A stretch of DNA of 64,000 bases from Phaseolus vulgaris (lineage: Eukaryota; Streptophyta; Magnoliopsida; Fabales; Fabaceae), in NCBI RefSeq assembly GCF_000499845.2, contig NC_023756.2, positions 31,481,846 through 31,545,845 of the forward strand. The letters are read 5' to 3'. Made by a program: the position numbers and the translations under genes. Each line of letters opens with the position of its first letter. Within the stretch, counting starts at the first letter, position 1. Positions 1 to 11,434 of this stretch are shown here, piece after piece. Below the pieces are notes generated by a model. It was not told where the DNA came from and did not search any database. It was given only the letters and a program-made list of their open reading frames with translations.

Positions 1-2411
1 GCCGCTTTGTCCAGATTTGTGTCAGCGGGAGGGGAAAAAGGTCACCCCTATTTTCAGTGCTTGAGGAGGAATAACAGGTTTGTATGGACCAGGGAGTGCG
101 AAGAGGCGTTCCTCAAACTGAAGGAGTACTTGGCCAGTCCACCAATGTTCTGCAAGCTGCAACTAGGTACTCCACTTCGTCAGTACTATGCAGTTACAGA
201 ACAAACTATTAGTTCTGTCCTTGTGCAAGAGCAGGACTAGGTGCAGAAGCCGATTTAATTTGTTAGCAAAGTATTGCAGGGGCCTGAGGTGAGATACCAG
301 GCCATAGAGAAAGCAGCCCTGGTGGTAGTGTTCTTAGCGCGAAGACTTCGCCACTACATCGAGAGCTTTACAGTGATAGTGATGACAAACTTTCCCATTC
401 GCAAGGTCTTACAAAAGCTGGATGTTGCAGGAAGGATGGTGCATTGGGCAGTAGAGCTATTAGAGTTTGATGTGCAGTATGAGCCCAGAGGCCCTATTAA
501 AGGCTAGGTTTATGCTGACTTCGTGGTAGAGCTCTCCTTGGCAGCCACACACCAAGAAGGAGCAGGTTTCATATGGGTACTCTCTATAGACGATTCCTCC
601 AACCAATAGGGTAGTGGGGCTGGTGTCATCTTGGAAGGGCCAAATGGGCTATTGATCGAGCAGGCTCTGCGTTTCGCTTTCAAAGCCAGTAACAATCAGG
701 CAGAGTATGAGGCCCTGATCGCTAGAATGTTGTTGGCTAAGGAGATGGGTGTGTGCGAAAGGTTTGCTGGCAAAGAGTGACTCCTTGTTAGTCACAGGTC
801 AGGTCACAGGAGAATACCAGGCTAAAGATCCTTAGATGGCCACATACCTAAAGTACGTCCAAATTTTGAGGGAGACGTTTGAGGTATTCAAGTTAGTACA
901 CATGCCTAGATAACAGAATGCCCGAGCTGACTTGCTAGCAAAGCTCGCTAGTTCAAGCAAGGGGAGAAGACAGAGGACAGTCATTCAGGAGACCCTGAGA
1001 ACACCTCGATTTGCCACAAATAATGCAGCAGAAGTCCAGCAGATCAGCACTTCGTAAGGGGTGAAGAGGAGTCATCGGTTGTTGACACAGGAGACGCCAA
1101 GAATAAGCACTACCCAGTTTCTAGGGAGAAGTCGTTGCAGGTTTGCCTAGTCGAAGGAGGAGAAACCTGGATGACACCCTACAAACACTACCTGGCTGAT
1201 GGGATACTCCCGCTGGAGTCTACAGAGGCTAGAAAAATTTGAGCAAGTACACCTTGATCGATGGAAAGTTGTTCAGACATGGTTTCACTCACCCTATCCT
1301 GGTATGTGTAAGTGGTGAGTAGTGCACGCGCATTATGGCATAACTCCACAAAGGGATATGCAGGAGCCACATCGGTGGCCGAGCTCTCTCATCAAAGGCC
1401 ATTCGCGCAGGATATTATTGGCCAGCCATGAGGGAAGATTGCAAAGGGTACGCAAAACGGTGCAAGCAATGCCAACAACATGCTGACTAGCACAAGGCGC
1501 CTCCAGAAGAACTCAAATCGATCTATAGCCCATGGCCGTTTCACACTTGGGGGATCGACATTCTGGGGCCTTTCCCTTTAGCGGTGCGGTAGATGAAGTA
1601 CCTCGTGGTAGCCATAAAATACTTCACAAAGTGGATAGAGGCTGAGCCAGTGGCGTAGATCACAGCCCACAAGATCTAGCACTTTGTGTGGAAAAACATA
1701 GTATGTCGCTTTGGAATCCCTAAACGGTTGGTGTCTGACAATGGCATCCAGTTTGCAAGCCAACAGTTGGGTTAGCTATGTACAAAGCTGGGAATAAAGC
1801 AGGTGTTCGCAATGGTCGAACACCCCTAGACGAACGAGCAGGTCGAGTCCGCCAACCGAGTTCTACTTAAAGGTATGAATAGAAGGCTGGAGAAGGCCAA
1901 AGGGACCTGGGCAGAGGAAGTTCCTAGAATTGTGTGGGCTTACCACACTACTCCCCAGTCTACTACCAAAGAAACACCCTTTAGCTTGGTGTATGGTTCG
2001 AACGCAATGATTCCTGTAGAGATCCAGGAGAACTCGCCATCTTTCCAGAACTTCGTGGCAGAAGAGTCTAATGAAGAAAGAAAGGTGAACCTGGACCTAC
2101 TGGATGAAGTGAGGGAGGAAGCAAGAATCAAGGCTGAAGTTTTGAAGAGAAGGGTGGAGTACAAGTACAACTCCAAGCTGAGACCTCGGTAGTTCCAGGT
2201 CGCCGACCTGGTGATGCGAAAGGCCCACCCATACCAGTTAGAGAACAAGTTGTCTCCCAAGTGGACTGACCCCTTCAGAGTGGCAGAGACCCTTGGGAAT
2301 GGAGCATACATGCTCGAGACATTAGAAGATGGAGCGATCCCTCGTACATGGAACATAGCGAACCTTAAGTTTTATTTCAGTTTAACCTATTGCATTGTAC
2401 ACAGTTTTTAG
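1..2411 (+). pseudogene. pol remnant: RNase H, second RNase H and integrase
   Basis: Translation across several stops and frame changes aligns throughout with residues about 1036 to the end of the gag-pol at 25746-31189. It begins in the RT/RNase H connection (SRFVSAGGEKGHPYFQCL), continues through Ty3-type RNase H (about 100-510), the extra RNase H (SSNQ-stop-GSGAGVILEGPNG near 595-650), the integrase zinc-finger region (about 1360-1490) and the catalytic core with VSDNG near 1735 and VESANR near 1850. The C-terminal integrase region is open at 1875-2192 and 2211-2411. At least seven stops are TAG where the related copy has glutamine (238, 505, 607, 833, 1590, 1827, 2190). It cannot make a functional enzyme. 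Confidence 0.9.
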
Positions 2412-2456
2412 GGGACACTCTTTTTCCCTTATAAGGGGTTTTTAACGAGGTCACCC

Positions 2457-2462
2457 AATAAA
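2457..2462 (+). terminator. putative poly(A) signal of the copy 1 gag-pol transcript
   Basis: AATAAA lies 46 bases after the last pol codon in the block CACCCAATAAAA. The same block occurs on the minus strand after gag-pol in the copy at 20299-32400 (AATAAA at 25631-25636), so it is a shared 3' untranslated feature. Use as a poly(A) signal is inferred. Confidence 0.5.
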
Positions 2463-2510
2463 ATTCTATTTATTCAGATAAAAGAATATATCTTTAAGCA
2501 TTTTGTACAG

Positions 2511-2965
2511 TGTAGTTACGAACCTTTCACTTGGATTAGAAGTCTCAAGATTGGGATAAGATGGTTCGTAGAGAACACCTCCCCCTCGAGTGAGAACGCC
2601 AAGGTTGAACAGTATGGTTCGCCAGTTAAATCCTCCCTTGCCCTAAGAGGTGAGGACGAGGTCAGTTACGAATCGTTCACTTGGGCCAGAAGTCTCAAGA
2701 TTGGGAAAGGATGGTTCGTAGAGAACACCTCTCCCTTGAGTGAGAACGCCAAGGTTGAATAGTATGGTTCGCCAGTTAAATCCTCCACTGGCCTAAGAGG
2801 CGAGGACGAGGTCAGTTAGGAATCTTTTACTTGGGTTAGAAGTCTCAAGATTGGGATAGGATGGTTCGTAGAGAACGCCTCCCTCTTGAGTGAGAACGCC
2901 AAGGCCGGACAGTATGGTTCAACTGTTAAATTCTCTCTTGCCCTCATGGAGCAAGGTCGAGGTCA
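2511..2965 (+). repeat. 150-bp tandem repeat, three units
   Basis: Unit starts are near 2511, 2661 and 2811; the marker AGTCTCAAGA recurs at 2541, 2691 and 2841, giving a period of exactly 150. Each unit holds GGATGGTTCGTAGAGAAC and GAGTGAGAACGCCAAGG. Degenerate related sequence continues to about 3250. The block sits between the end of pol and the end of the opposite-strand gene, where Tat elements are known to carry variable tandem repeats. Its sequence is unlike the repeats at the same place in the 20299-32400 copy. Confidence 0.9.
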
Positions 2966-3407
2966 GAAAAACGAACCTCTCCCTTGTTTGTAAGTCAAGG
3001 TCGAGAACAACATGGCTCACCAGTATCACCAGTAAGACATCTCCTCTGTTCTGAGAGGAAAGGACGAGATCAACAGCAAGACTTTTCCCTTATCTTGCAA
3101 GACAAAGGTCAAAAACAGCAAGTGAGGGCTTTCCTTATCTTCGTGCGACAGAGATAAGGCCAGTTAAGAGTTTGTACGAACATCACCGATACCTTAAGAC
3201 AATGAAGATCACAAGAAGGTAAAGCAGGTGGGAGGAAGCGTGCTACTTAAGGTGTGAATATACGTTAAAGGCGTTGTTAGAAAATGACATAACAGATGAC
3301 AACCAAGACAAGAAAAGCAGATTAAAGAAAGGAAAATTCCATAAATAAGCATATGTACAAATTGCTGAAATTGTTCATCAAGCAATTAAGTTACAATAAA
3401 GAGGAGG

Positions 3408-6295
3408 TTACTCCTTGGCATCTAGCTGACCATCAATGACTCGCTTTGTCACATCAAGTTGGGAAAGATCCACCCTAGGATGCACGCAGGAAACCTGAGC
3501 TATGGCATCTTTAAACCCAACACCATAGGCATCAGCGACGTCATTGGTGAGCTCTTCCTCAGTCTGGTTGAAGAGTTTGTCCTTGCAGGCTAGCTCTCCC
3601 TCCAGTTGGCCAGGTTGTACCTCCTGCTAAGTGGCCATCTCCTCAAGCCTGGCCATCTTGGCTTGCGACTCCTCAGCTTTTTCCTGCAAGTCGAGAACCT
3701 CATTACGGAGATCCAAGATCTTAGCATGGGCGCGCAGAGCCTCTTGGGACTTCTCAAATAGAACCTTCTTGGTCTCCTCGTCGACTTGGTGGGGGAAAGA
3801 CACCTCTAGATATAGGGCAGTTTCATGCTGAGTAAGGTTCTTGATCTGGAGAGCGTCTTGACTTGCAGCCTCCTTCAGCTTTTGCATCTCAGCCTGCCAG
3901 CCTTGCACCTTAGTTTGCAGGACTTGCACCTTGGTCATGGCAAGGCTGGACGCGATGAGGAACTCCCCCAGGTGATGGAAGAGGCCCAAGGACAAGTCCA
4001 AGTACAAGCCCAACAAAGAGAAGATATGGGCCTACCACTAGAGTCATGGCCAAGAAGGATCAAGAAGATTGGAATACTGTTACTGATGGCAAAGAAACCT
4101 TCTTGTACATGTTTAAAATGCCATAAACTCAAGTGTAGAAGTAGGATTTAATTTTGTTAAAGTAGAATTGGAAATTTTACTTGTAATTTCTTTTTAGGTG
4201 AAATTTGGTACCTAAAAACCAACCTTGGTTAAATTAGGGTTCTTTGAAAACCTAAATTAACCAAGGTTGGTTATGACTAAGCCTTGGAGAAAAGAGCACA
4301 TGTTTCATGTGCTTAAAAGCTTTCCATCACATGCTCCATGTGCTAAGTCTCAAATTAGGCGCCAAATGCATCACATTTGATTTAGCTTGTATTTGATTTG
4401 TATTTGACTCTTCCAATTCCGACCCTCCAATCCTATATGAGGAGGTGCTTGGGTCATGAAATAGCAAGATTATTCTAGAGCAAATTGCTGCCAAAATTGT
4501 GCCAATTTTGCACCTTGTCTCCTACCTCTCTAGGATAGACATTTTAATCTTCATTCTTCATCTTTACCAAGTGTGATGGCCTCACCACTGACTCTCCACA
4601 CCTAGCATGCACCTTTAAGGAGTCCACCACTCTTCATGAGTTCCTTGCTCGTCTTCTTCCATGAATGCTTCCACCAATTCCACCAAAAAAAAGCTACGGA
4701 TGAAGGCACTCCACCATCACCGGGCCTTTTGCTGCACGACCTTGTAGGGGATCCTCACCCAGGCTCTCCACCGCTTCCTAGTTTTGGAAGCACTCGAGGG
4801 CCTGCTGAAGGAAGGTGGGCAGATCACCAACAGGGGACATGTTGTGATCACCTCCAGGGACGCTCTCCCTCCCGCCTTCGAGCACCATGTGGTCGCGAGG
4901 GAAGGAGGCATTGGGAGGGTTTTCCCTGAATGAGGGAGCGTGACCATCTAAAGCTGAGTGTATTGGAGCCACGACATCAGCTACTCTTTTCCTCTTGAAG
5001 ACGAGGCCTGTGCAGGTATCCTCGTCTTCAGAGACAGTAGCCTCCACCACTCATTTCTGCCTCTGATCGATGGGGGCTGGCTTAAGAGATATTGGAGCAA
5101 AGGTAGCAGCAGGAGGGGTGCCCGCATGGGTACAAGCACCGACATCAGCAAGAGTGGCCTTACGCCGAGAGACCAACTCAGACAATTTCCTTCTTTTCTT
5201 TGCATTGAGCACCATATCTGAATGACAAACAACAAAGCATAAGAAGCCAAATCCACACAGCATACAACTAGCAACAAATGTGAAGCAGAAATAAGAAAGG
5301 TACCAATGTAGCCCTTGAGAGGCTTGGGGCTGAACTCGAACTTGATCAACTCAGTGGTGTTGAACACCACGCCCAAGCTGGAAATAAACTTGCATACCTC
5401 GCGGTAAGGTGGGGACAAGTCTTCCAGGCTCCTAGGCTTCTTGAGCCCTGGCTTCTCCACCCAGTAAAGTGGGAACCCATCTAGCAGAGTTGGATCATGC
5501 GTACTGCAGCATACCTTGAAGAACTTCCCCTTGAAGCCTTTGTAAGACTGCTAAAAGAGAATTAGAAGAACACTCCCAGCGACTCCATTGAAGCTCATCC
5601 ACAACTTCTTTCCAGGGTTTTTCGCCTCAAAGAAGTGAAAGAAGACATCCACCGATGGTGTATGGCCAAAGTGGTTGCAGAGGATGGCGAAGGCTCGGAC
5701 AAAGGCCCAACTGTTGGGGGGCAGCTGGGCAGGAGCCACCTTGACCTTAGTTAGCAAAGTGCGCTCGAACCCCGTGAGAGGAAGACGAAGCTTGAGCCGC
5801 TTAAGGACGGTCGCGTACATGGAAAAGAAGGGAGCTTCGGGGTCTGCGCGGTCATCGATGCACACGGGCTCACCCTCCTTACAAGGCAGAACGATCACGT
5901 ATGTGTCATGCTTCCTCCCAAACACACGATGTTTCTCATCAGCCTCGCCCTCCTTGTATGTTCTTATATCCTTGTTAGAGGTGAATTTGGAAGTTTTGGC
6001 CATAAGGTCATCAGGAGCCCATCGATAGAGGGCTCAGAAATCAACGGAGGGATGAGGGTTCAGTGTGGTTTTGGTACGAGCCATTAAGAAGAAAGCTAAA
6101 GAGGGAGAGGAGAAATAGGAAAAAATGAGGGCTCAGAAGAAGAAGATAGACGCGACTCAGGAAATCCAGAAAAACAGAGGCTCGAAAACGAAGAACAAAG
6201 TAAACGTAAAATGCAGAAAACATAAACACTCCCAGAACAGTTATGGCATGTTATGAGCATCGAAGTTATAATGCAAGTGAAATCAAGATCATACC
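3408..6295 (-). pseudogene. Opposite-strand gene of Tat copy 1 (Transposase_28-like domain plus coiled coil), broken
   Basis: The coding start is at 6084 (MARTKTTLNPHPS, matching MTRTKITPNPPPS in the intact copy). A leader intron lies at 6096-6294 (minus: GTATGA...CTTTAG). The N-terminal domain (NSWAFVRAF, SVDVFFHFFEAKNPG) spans about 6002-5304. A second intron is at 5218-5303, in phase 1 inside a GAT codon, the same place and phase as in the 21692-24300 gene. The middle part (to about 4720) has a basic KRKR stretch. A solo LTR (3973-4719) interrupts the reading before the coiled-coil C-terminus (ends DGQLDAKE, stop 3408-3410). Other damage: an early stop after codon 16, a stop near 5551-5553, a stop near 4778-4780 and one after 3627. 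The function of the family is unknown; an origin in a captured host gene is possible but not shown here. Confidence 0.85.
3973..4719 (+). mobile_element. Solo LTR, Ty3/gypsy family related to the 10716-17864 element
   Basis: It begins TGATGGAAGAGGCC and ends CACTCCACCATCA, and shares landmarks with the LTRs of the 10716-17864 element: ACCACTAGAGT, GGTACCTAAAA, GAGGAGNNNCTTGGGTCATG, GCTGCCAAAATTGTGCCAA and TGGCCTCACCACT. It is clearly more diverged than those two LTRs are from each other. The flanks are CCAGG and CCGGG, a 5-bp TSD with one mismatch. No internal element sequence is present, so it is a solo LTR, inserted into the opposite-strand gene of Tat copy 1. Confidence 0.85.
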
Positions 6296-6419
6296 TTTGA
6301 ATAAATTAGGGTTCAAAGGTAGAGGTTTTCGAAGAAGAAGAGAGAGCGTTTCGAGAATGAGAAATGTTTGGGAAATGATTAAGTGAAGTAATGAAACAGT
6401 GAAGGGAGCGTAGGGGTTT

Positions 6420-6490
6420 AAGGTTTTAAACGTATACAAGGAAGCGCAAGCGGCAACGAGCCCCAACCGTTGATCTTGCCACATGTGCGC
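6420..6490 (-). promoter_or_regulatory. Promoter-like block of the opposite-strand gene, Tat copy 1
   Basis: On the minus strand CACATGTGGC is followed by ATCAACGG (6487-6467), then GCGCTTCC and a TATACGTTT box near 6437-6429. The leader intron begins about 135 bp further on, at 6294. The same order of motifs occurs at 21247-21300 and 56889-56945 upstream of the equivalent genes. A promoter role is inference from position and conservation. Confidence 0.5.
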
Positions 6491-6619
6491 TGATAAAAAT
6501 TAATGGTAAGACGTCACTTCGGTGCACTATTCACGTCCTATCACCCAGTGCCACGTAGGTTGCCTAGGTTGATCAGTCTCTTCGCTGAAATAAGTTACAG
6601 TTCGAGACTAGGGGGCTTG

Positions 6620-7349
6620 TGTACAGGCCAGACCTCGGTCATCGGCACCAGAGAAAGACATCAGACATCGAACATTGGTGGACTAATAGTAATGGTGGGC
6701 CACGTAAGCTGGGCCCCACAAACAGTATGAGTTAACGTGAGTTAACACCTAAATACCAAAAAGACCTAAGTCACGAGAGGATCATGCATGAGGGTGTGTA
6801 TAGTACATTCAGGTACAACACAAGCAAGTGTTCTTTGGAGGCGCTAAGGCTCGTTAGGGTTAGGGTTTCCAAGGAAAGACAACATGCATGACACGTGAAT
6901 ACTTAGGGCACCCATAGAATAGATGGCCCCGCAACATTGGTTCATGAGTTGGTACCTTGGCAGTCATACTGTTAGTCGTTGCACTCCTGTAAAGGAAAGT
7001 CTTATGTGCCATATTACGCTAAGATTGTGTAATAACGGTGCAAGGACGTTCTCCCAAGACCTTGATGTGGGTAAGAGAATAGAAGTAACCCTAGCTACAA
7101 CCTATATAAAGGGTGGTAAGAACCCTAGCAATGTATACCGTTTCTAAGACTAAAACTACTTTATACACTTACTATTTCTTTGCCCCAGTACTGACTTGAG
7201 CACCGGAGTGCGAACGGACGCCAAGGTGCCCTTTTGTCTTTGCAGGTGAGAAGTTCTTCAACCTAAGGAAGTTCGATTCTCAGGTGGAGACAGGTGGGCT
7301 AGAGACTGTTGTTCGAGTCAACCGGCGATCGAGTCAACCGATGAGAACA
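6620..7349 (+). repeat. 3' LTR of Tat copy 1 (730 bp)
   Basis: It starts TGTACAGGCC directly after a purine-rich tract (GACTAGGGGGCTTG, 6605-6619) and ends GAGTCAACCGATGAGAACA. The start and end match, in reverse orientation, the ends of the LTR at 56107-56750. It has a TATATAAA box near 7103-7110. The downstream text GCACCGGAGTGCGAACGGACGCC is cognate with similar text in the other Tat LTRs. Confidence 0.85.
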
Positions 7350-7520
7350 ACAATGTACAAGTTTTATGAATCCATCACGCTCCACTGTTATAATTAGTAT
7401 AAAATAATGTCACCCAATTGTTTAAATCAGACGGAGATCACTTAACTTTTCATTTATGCGTCCCTCAAAATTCATGATATATAAAAAAGATATTACAGTG
7501 TGGAGTGTAATTATGAGTAT

Positions 7521-8379
7521 TGTACCGTCCTGGTAGTCGGAAGTGATGACGTGGCAGCAAGCTATTACGTAGGTGTGTTGAGTAGGGCCCATGGCTGTCT
7601 GAAGGGAAGGAAGTCGGGAGGCTCGTGTGGTCGCCAATTATTAAAGTTGGCGTGCTCCGGGCTCGTGTTGAGAAGAGATCGCCTGATACGAACCCAGACG
7701 ACCTCGTGGTTAGAGATCGCCGCAACAAGGACATCGCCAAAGATGAAGTCAGATAGTCATTTCCTAGCTAGCCAGAGGATGAGGTCGGGAGACAGCTTAC
7801 TTGAGCATACACGGTGAAGCAGGTAGAGTAGATCATGAAGGCGGCCGGCGAGACCACAGGGAAGGTGCGTATGAAGGCACCCGAACTCGCCATGCAGAAG
7901 AGATCACGCTCCAAGGCAACTTTGCGCTCCATGCGTAAGTAACTTAGCCAAAAGCCTGAAGAGTAAGAAGTGGCGCTCAAGTCAAGGATGCCCCAGATGA
8001 TGACACGTGTATAACTGGATGCGAGCCACGTGTCCAGATGTGTAACTGCCAGGAGAGAGAAAGTGCCCAAGTATATAAGAGTTTCCAACGAACTTTGAGG
8101 TACGCACGCGTTTAGATTACTTCTTTACAACTGCGAGAACGAGAGTACGTTGAGAGAGAACTTGGCACGGTTCTTGAGAGTTCTTGAGTTTTTCTCTTAG
8201 TAATTGGTGGTTCAGTCGCTAACTTGGGCGTCGGAGTGTGATCGGCCGCAGCGGCGCCGTTCTGTCTTTTGCAGGTTCTTGAGGTGGATCGCGGTGAAGG
8301 ACGGAGGCTAACAGGGCGCAGAAGTCAATCCAGGTTTGACGAGGCAAGGCTCCAGCATTTTGGTCAACAGGCAGGATCA
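7521..8379 (+). mobile_element. Solo LTR of the Tat family found intact at 20299-32400
   Basis: It starts TGTACCGTCCTGGTAGTCGG and ends TCAACAGGCAGGATCA. These match, in reverse complement, the outer ends of the LTRs at 20299-21094 and 31605-32400. The flanks are a perfect 5-bp TSD, AGTAT (7516-7520 and 8380-8384). A TATATAAG box is at 8072-8079. At 859 bp it is 63 bp longer than the other two, so it comes from a diverged member. No internal sequence remains, consistent with LTR-LTR recombination. Confidence 0.93.
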
Positions 8380-8384
8380 AGTAT

Positions 8385-9259
8385 GATATAACAACTCAAA
8401 ATCACTTTATAAAGAAATTGTATATTTAGCATATAACTTGAATACCACTATTCTAAACTTATATATAGATCGAGATTAAATATTTTTACGATATGCATAT
8501 ATAATTGAGGAAAAAGAAAAAATCAATTTACCTAGCACCAACTTTTATTATTCAATTTTTTTAATTATTTTTAATTATTATTTACAAATATTATTTATGT
8601 ATATTTTTAATATTATTATAGACAATTATTATCTTATGTTATTATAATTATATATTTTTACCATATGCATATAATTGATGAAAACTATAAAAAAAATTAT
8701 TCAGGAAACAATCTGCCTTGACCTGAGAGCAGAAGTTATATGTTATGAGATTTGTTCTGTGAGAAGATGCATTAATCGACCTTGATATGAGTCTCAAAGT
8801 GTATTCCTATGTCATATTTTTTATATTCTCTTCTCCTATGCTCAAGTTCAATTTGAGGTTTTTCTGATGAGAATATACATGTGTTTTTAATCAGATCTAT
8901 AGGGATTAGTTTGGTCTTTTGAAGATAGATTTTCTTGTTGGGTATCTTGGATGTCGTACCATCAAAAGTATGTATGGAAAATATTAAATTCTCAAATGAA
9001 ACCGTAGTTCAAAAAGAATTATTAGAATATATTTTTTTTAGTTAAATAATATTTTTTATAAGTAAATATATTAATAAGTATTTCTTTATTTTAAATTTAC
9101 TATTATTTATTTATTTGATCAAATTATCTATCTATATAAATTGAACTAACAACGTTGTCAGGAATGCATTCCAAATAAATGCATATCACCGCTTTTGTGA
9201 TTATAATATATAGTCACTAAATTTCATTAAAAAAAAAAAACTTATATTAAGGAAGTCTC
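8385..9259. other. AT-rich non-coding stretch
   Basis: No reading frame resembles a known protein. A short text similar to itself occurs twice (around 8475-8525 and 8650-8700, sharing ATATGCATAT, ATTGA and GAAAA blocks), probably old repeat debris. Nothing else is recognisable. Confidence 0.5.
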
Positions 9260-10240
9260 CCGGGTCTGGCATGGCACTCATTGGTCCTCCCCACATCTTC
9301 GTCAGAATCTCATCTCTTTAAAGATATTATGGTTCATCAGGAACTGGATGTGCCGAATTGGATGTTGGAAGATTAAGGTGCTTTTACTCTTAAATCTGTT
9401 AGAAGATTTTTCTCCGAGAGAAATTCATATGATTCACTTTCATTTCTATACTAAAACTTGGGTGTTTTGGAAAATTTTTCATGAAATATTTCTTACAGAG
9501 ATATGCAAAAAAGAGGTTTGTACATTTGTTTAAATCGATCAAATTGGTTGTAGTTACGTTTTCTGTTTGGAGGATTTGAAGAATGAGAAATCATGCTATA
9601 TTCCATCAGAAAAATATTGTCCTTCATAAAGTCATTGATTCTATTAGAGACTTTTTGTTTAGCTGGGAATGCTTCTAACATCTCTATGAAAAATGATATC
9701 CTTGACTTCACTATTATCAAGTTCTTTGGCATCAACATTAGAAGCAACAAAGTTTGTCATTCTAATACTGTGATTTTGGAGTTTTCTTCTTCTGGTTATA
9801 TTAAGATTAACATTGATGGTGCTTCAAGAGGTTTTCATGGTCTTGCCTCCTTTTTCATGGTAGTATGGGAGAGTTTATTGGAGGATTTTCTACTTTCCTT
9901 GGGTCCCATTCTGCTTTGGCCACTAAGTTTATGTGTGTTATCCTTGCCCTGGAAGAATCTCAGAAAATGGGTTACAATTTTCTTTGGTTAGAGCGTGATT
10001 CCTCTTTCGCTTACTTTACTTTTCCGTTTTTCACTAGGTTCCTTGGCATATTAGAAATAGATGGGAAAAGTGTATTGCTTATTGTAGAAGTATTTCTTTT
10101 AAAGTTTCTCACATTTTTAGAAAAGGTAACTCTTGTTCGGATAAGCTTGCCAATCTTGTCTTTCTTCATAGGTGGGATTTTGTTAGGTACAATAGACTGC
10201 CTTCTTGCCATTTTTTTTTGGATTTTTTTATAATAAGTAT
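9260..10240 (+). pseudogene. LINE (non-LTR retrotransposon) 3' remnant with RNase H-like region
   Basis: Translation in shifting frames gives text typical of the end of plant LINE ORF2. There is a zinc-binding RT-like stretch (DVPNWMLED, then GAFTLKSVRRFF, near 9345-9410). An RNase H-like region follows, with IKINIDGASRG (about 9800-9835), LGSHSALATKFMCVILALEES and NFLWLERDSS (about 9895-10005), and a last part with IRNRWEKCIAYCRSISFK-like text near 10050-10110 in another frame. Several stops and frame changes make it non-functional. No poly(A) tail or TSD could be placed. Family assignment is from motif style alone. Confidence 0.65.
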
Positions 10241-10715
10241 AAGTTACCTATGTTTTGTTTAGTATAATGTTGTTCATATCTTTGTATGAGTTTTGGTTTG
10301 GTCCTCATACAATTTCCACATTTATTAATTTCCGTGATGATGCTTCTTCCACTCTTTTACAAGTCTTCCAACCAAGTCTTTGTTTTTCTACGTCGTATAA
10401 ATGCACTTCATACAAATTTCTACATATGGAATGGAATTGCTCAAGTCTTTTCCAAGTTTTTTTATTTATTTATTTACTTACATGAAACTATAAAAAAAAT
10501 AACATTCACATAAAATAGTATAAGCATAGTAAAAATCATATCAAAGTGAATCTCACTCACAACTGAAAAGAAAAATAATATTAGATTTTATTAATTTTTA
10601 ATACCTTCTGTACTTCACTTTTATTAAGATTTTTATGTTGTTTGTAATATTTTTTCCGAACATTGCACTCAAAAAATCATATCTAAAACTCAATTGATAG
10701 TTTTAGTGTAGACAT
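10241..10715. other. AT-rich non-coding stretch before the gypsy element
   Basis: There is no convincing gene. The last ten bases before the TSD, TTTTAGTGTA (10701-10710), form a perfect inverted repeat with TACACTAAAA just after the element's right TSD (17870-17879). Confidence 0.5.
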
Positions 10716-11419
10716 TGATGGAAGAGGCCCCAGCACCAATCCATTGAAAGGCCACCAAAATGTCAAATTGAGGCAACCACTAGAGTTATGGTCAAAGAGG
10801 GGTCAAGAGGACGCATTCTACATGTCATAAACACTAGTGTAGAATAGTTTTTACATTTTTGTCAAAAGTAGCATAGTTTAATTCTTTTGTATTTTTGTTG
10901 AAACATGCAAAGCGGTACCTAAAATGCTAACCTAAGTTTAATTAGAGTTTCCTACTCCTAATTAAAATTAGGTCCAGCCCACATTTAGCCTAAGTGGAGC
11001 GTAAGGTTCTAGAACTCCTAGCACATGGAAGAATTCTAGAACCTACCTCACATGTGCTGAATTTAGGAGCCACCTTCCCATGTGCCAACATTTGAATTTC
11101 CCTCCAATTCTTTTCATAGTCAGCCCACTCTTGCTATATATAGAGGAGCTTGGGTCATGTAAATGCAAAATTAATACATGAGTGAATTGCTGCCAAAATT
11201 GTGCCAATCTCACTCTTTGCCCAAAATCTCCTAGGTTAGGCTCTTAATCTTCTTAAACCTTCCCTTTCCAAGTAGAGTTGGCCTCACCACTCTCAAATCC
11301 TACTTCTCATGCACCTTCAAGGTCATCACCACTCCTAGGAGGACCTTGTTCCATCTTCAAACCGTGAAGCTTCCGCAACTCATCAAAAATTCCGAAAATA
11401 GGAAGGCACAAATCCATCA
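10716..11419 (+). repeat. 5' LTR (704 bp)
   Basis: It begins TGATGGAAGAGG and ends AAATCCATCA. It holds a TATATATAG box at about 11135-11143 followed by GAGGAGCTTGGGTCATG. It is nearly identical to 17159-17864. Confidence 0.95.
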
Positions 11420-11421
11420 TT

Positions 11422-11434
11422 TGGTATCATGAGC
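11422..11434 (+). other. Primer binding site, initiator tRNA-Met type
   Basis: TGGTATCATGAGC starts two bases after the 5' LTR. It matches the common TGGTATCAGAGC complement of the initiator tRNA-Met 3' end except for one extra base. Confidence 0.8.

Larger units (their letters stand above)
1..7349 (+). mobile_element. Tat-lineage Ty3/gypsy retrotransposon, copy 1, 5' part outside window
   Basis: The right end of a decayed element, read on the plus strand. In order it shows the end of pol, a tandem-repeat block, a gene on the minus strand and a 3' LTR. The order matches the better preserved copy at 20299-32400. The 5' LTR, gag, protease and most of reverse transcriptase lie left of the window, so its TSD cannot be checked; the five bases after the LTR are ACAAT. 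Tat assignment rests on the extra RNase H domain in pol and the opposite-strand gene before the 3' LTR. Confidence 0.85.

Noticed and set aside
6041..6484. Hydrophobic minus-strand frames resembling membrane proteins
   Set aside because: They fall in the leader exon and leader intron of the copy 1 convergent gene; pyrimidine-rich DNA reads as Phe/Leu/Ser.
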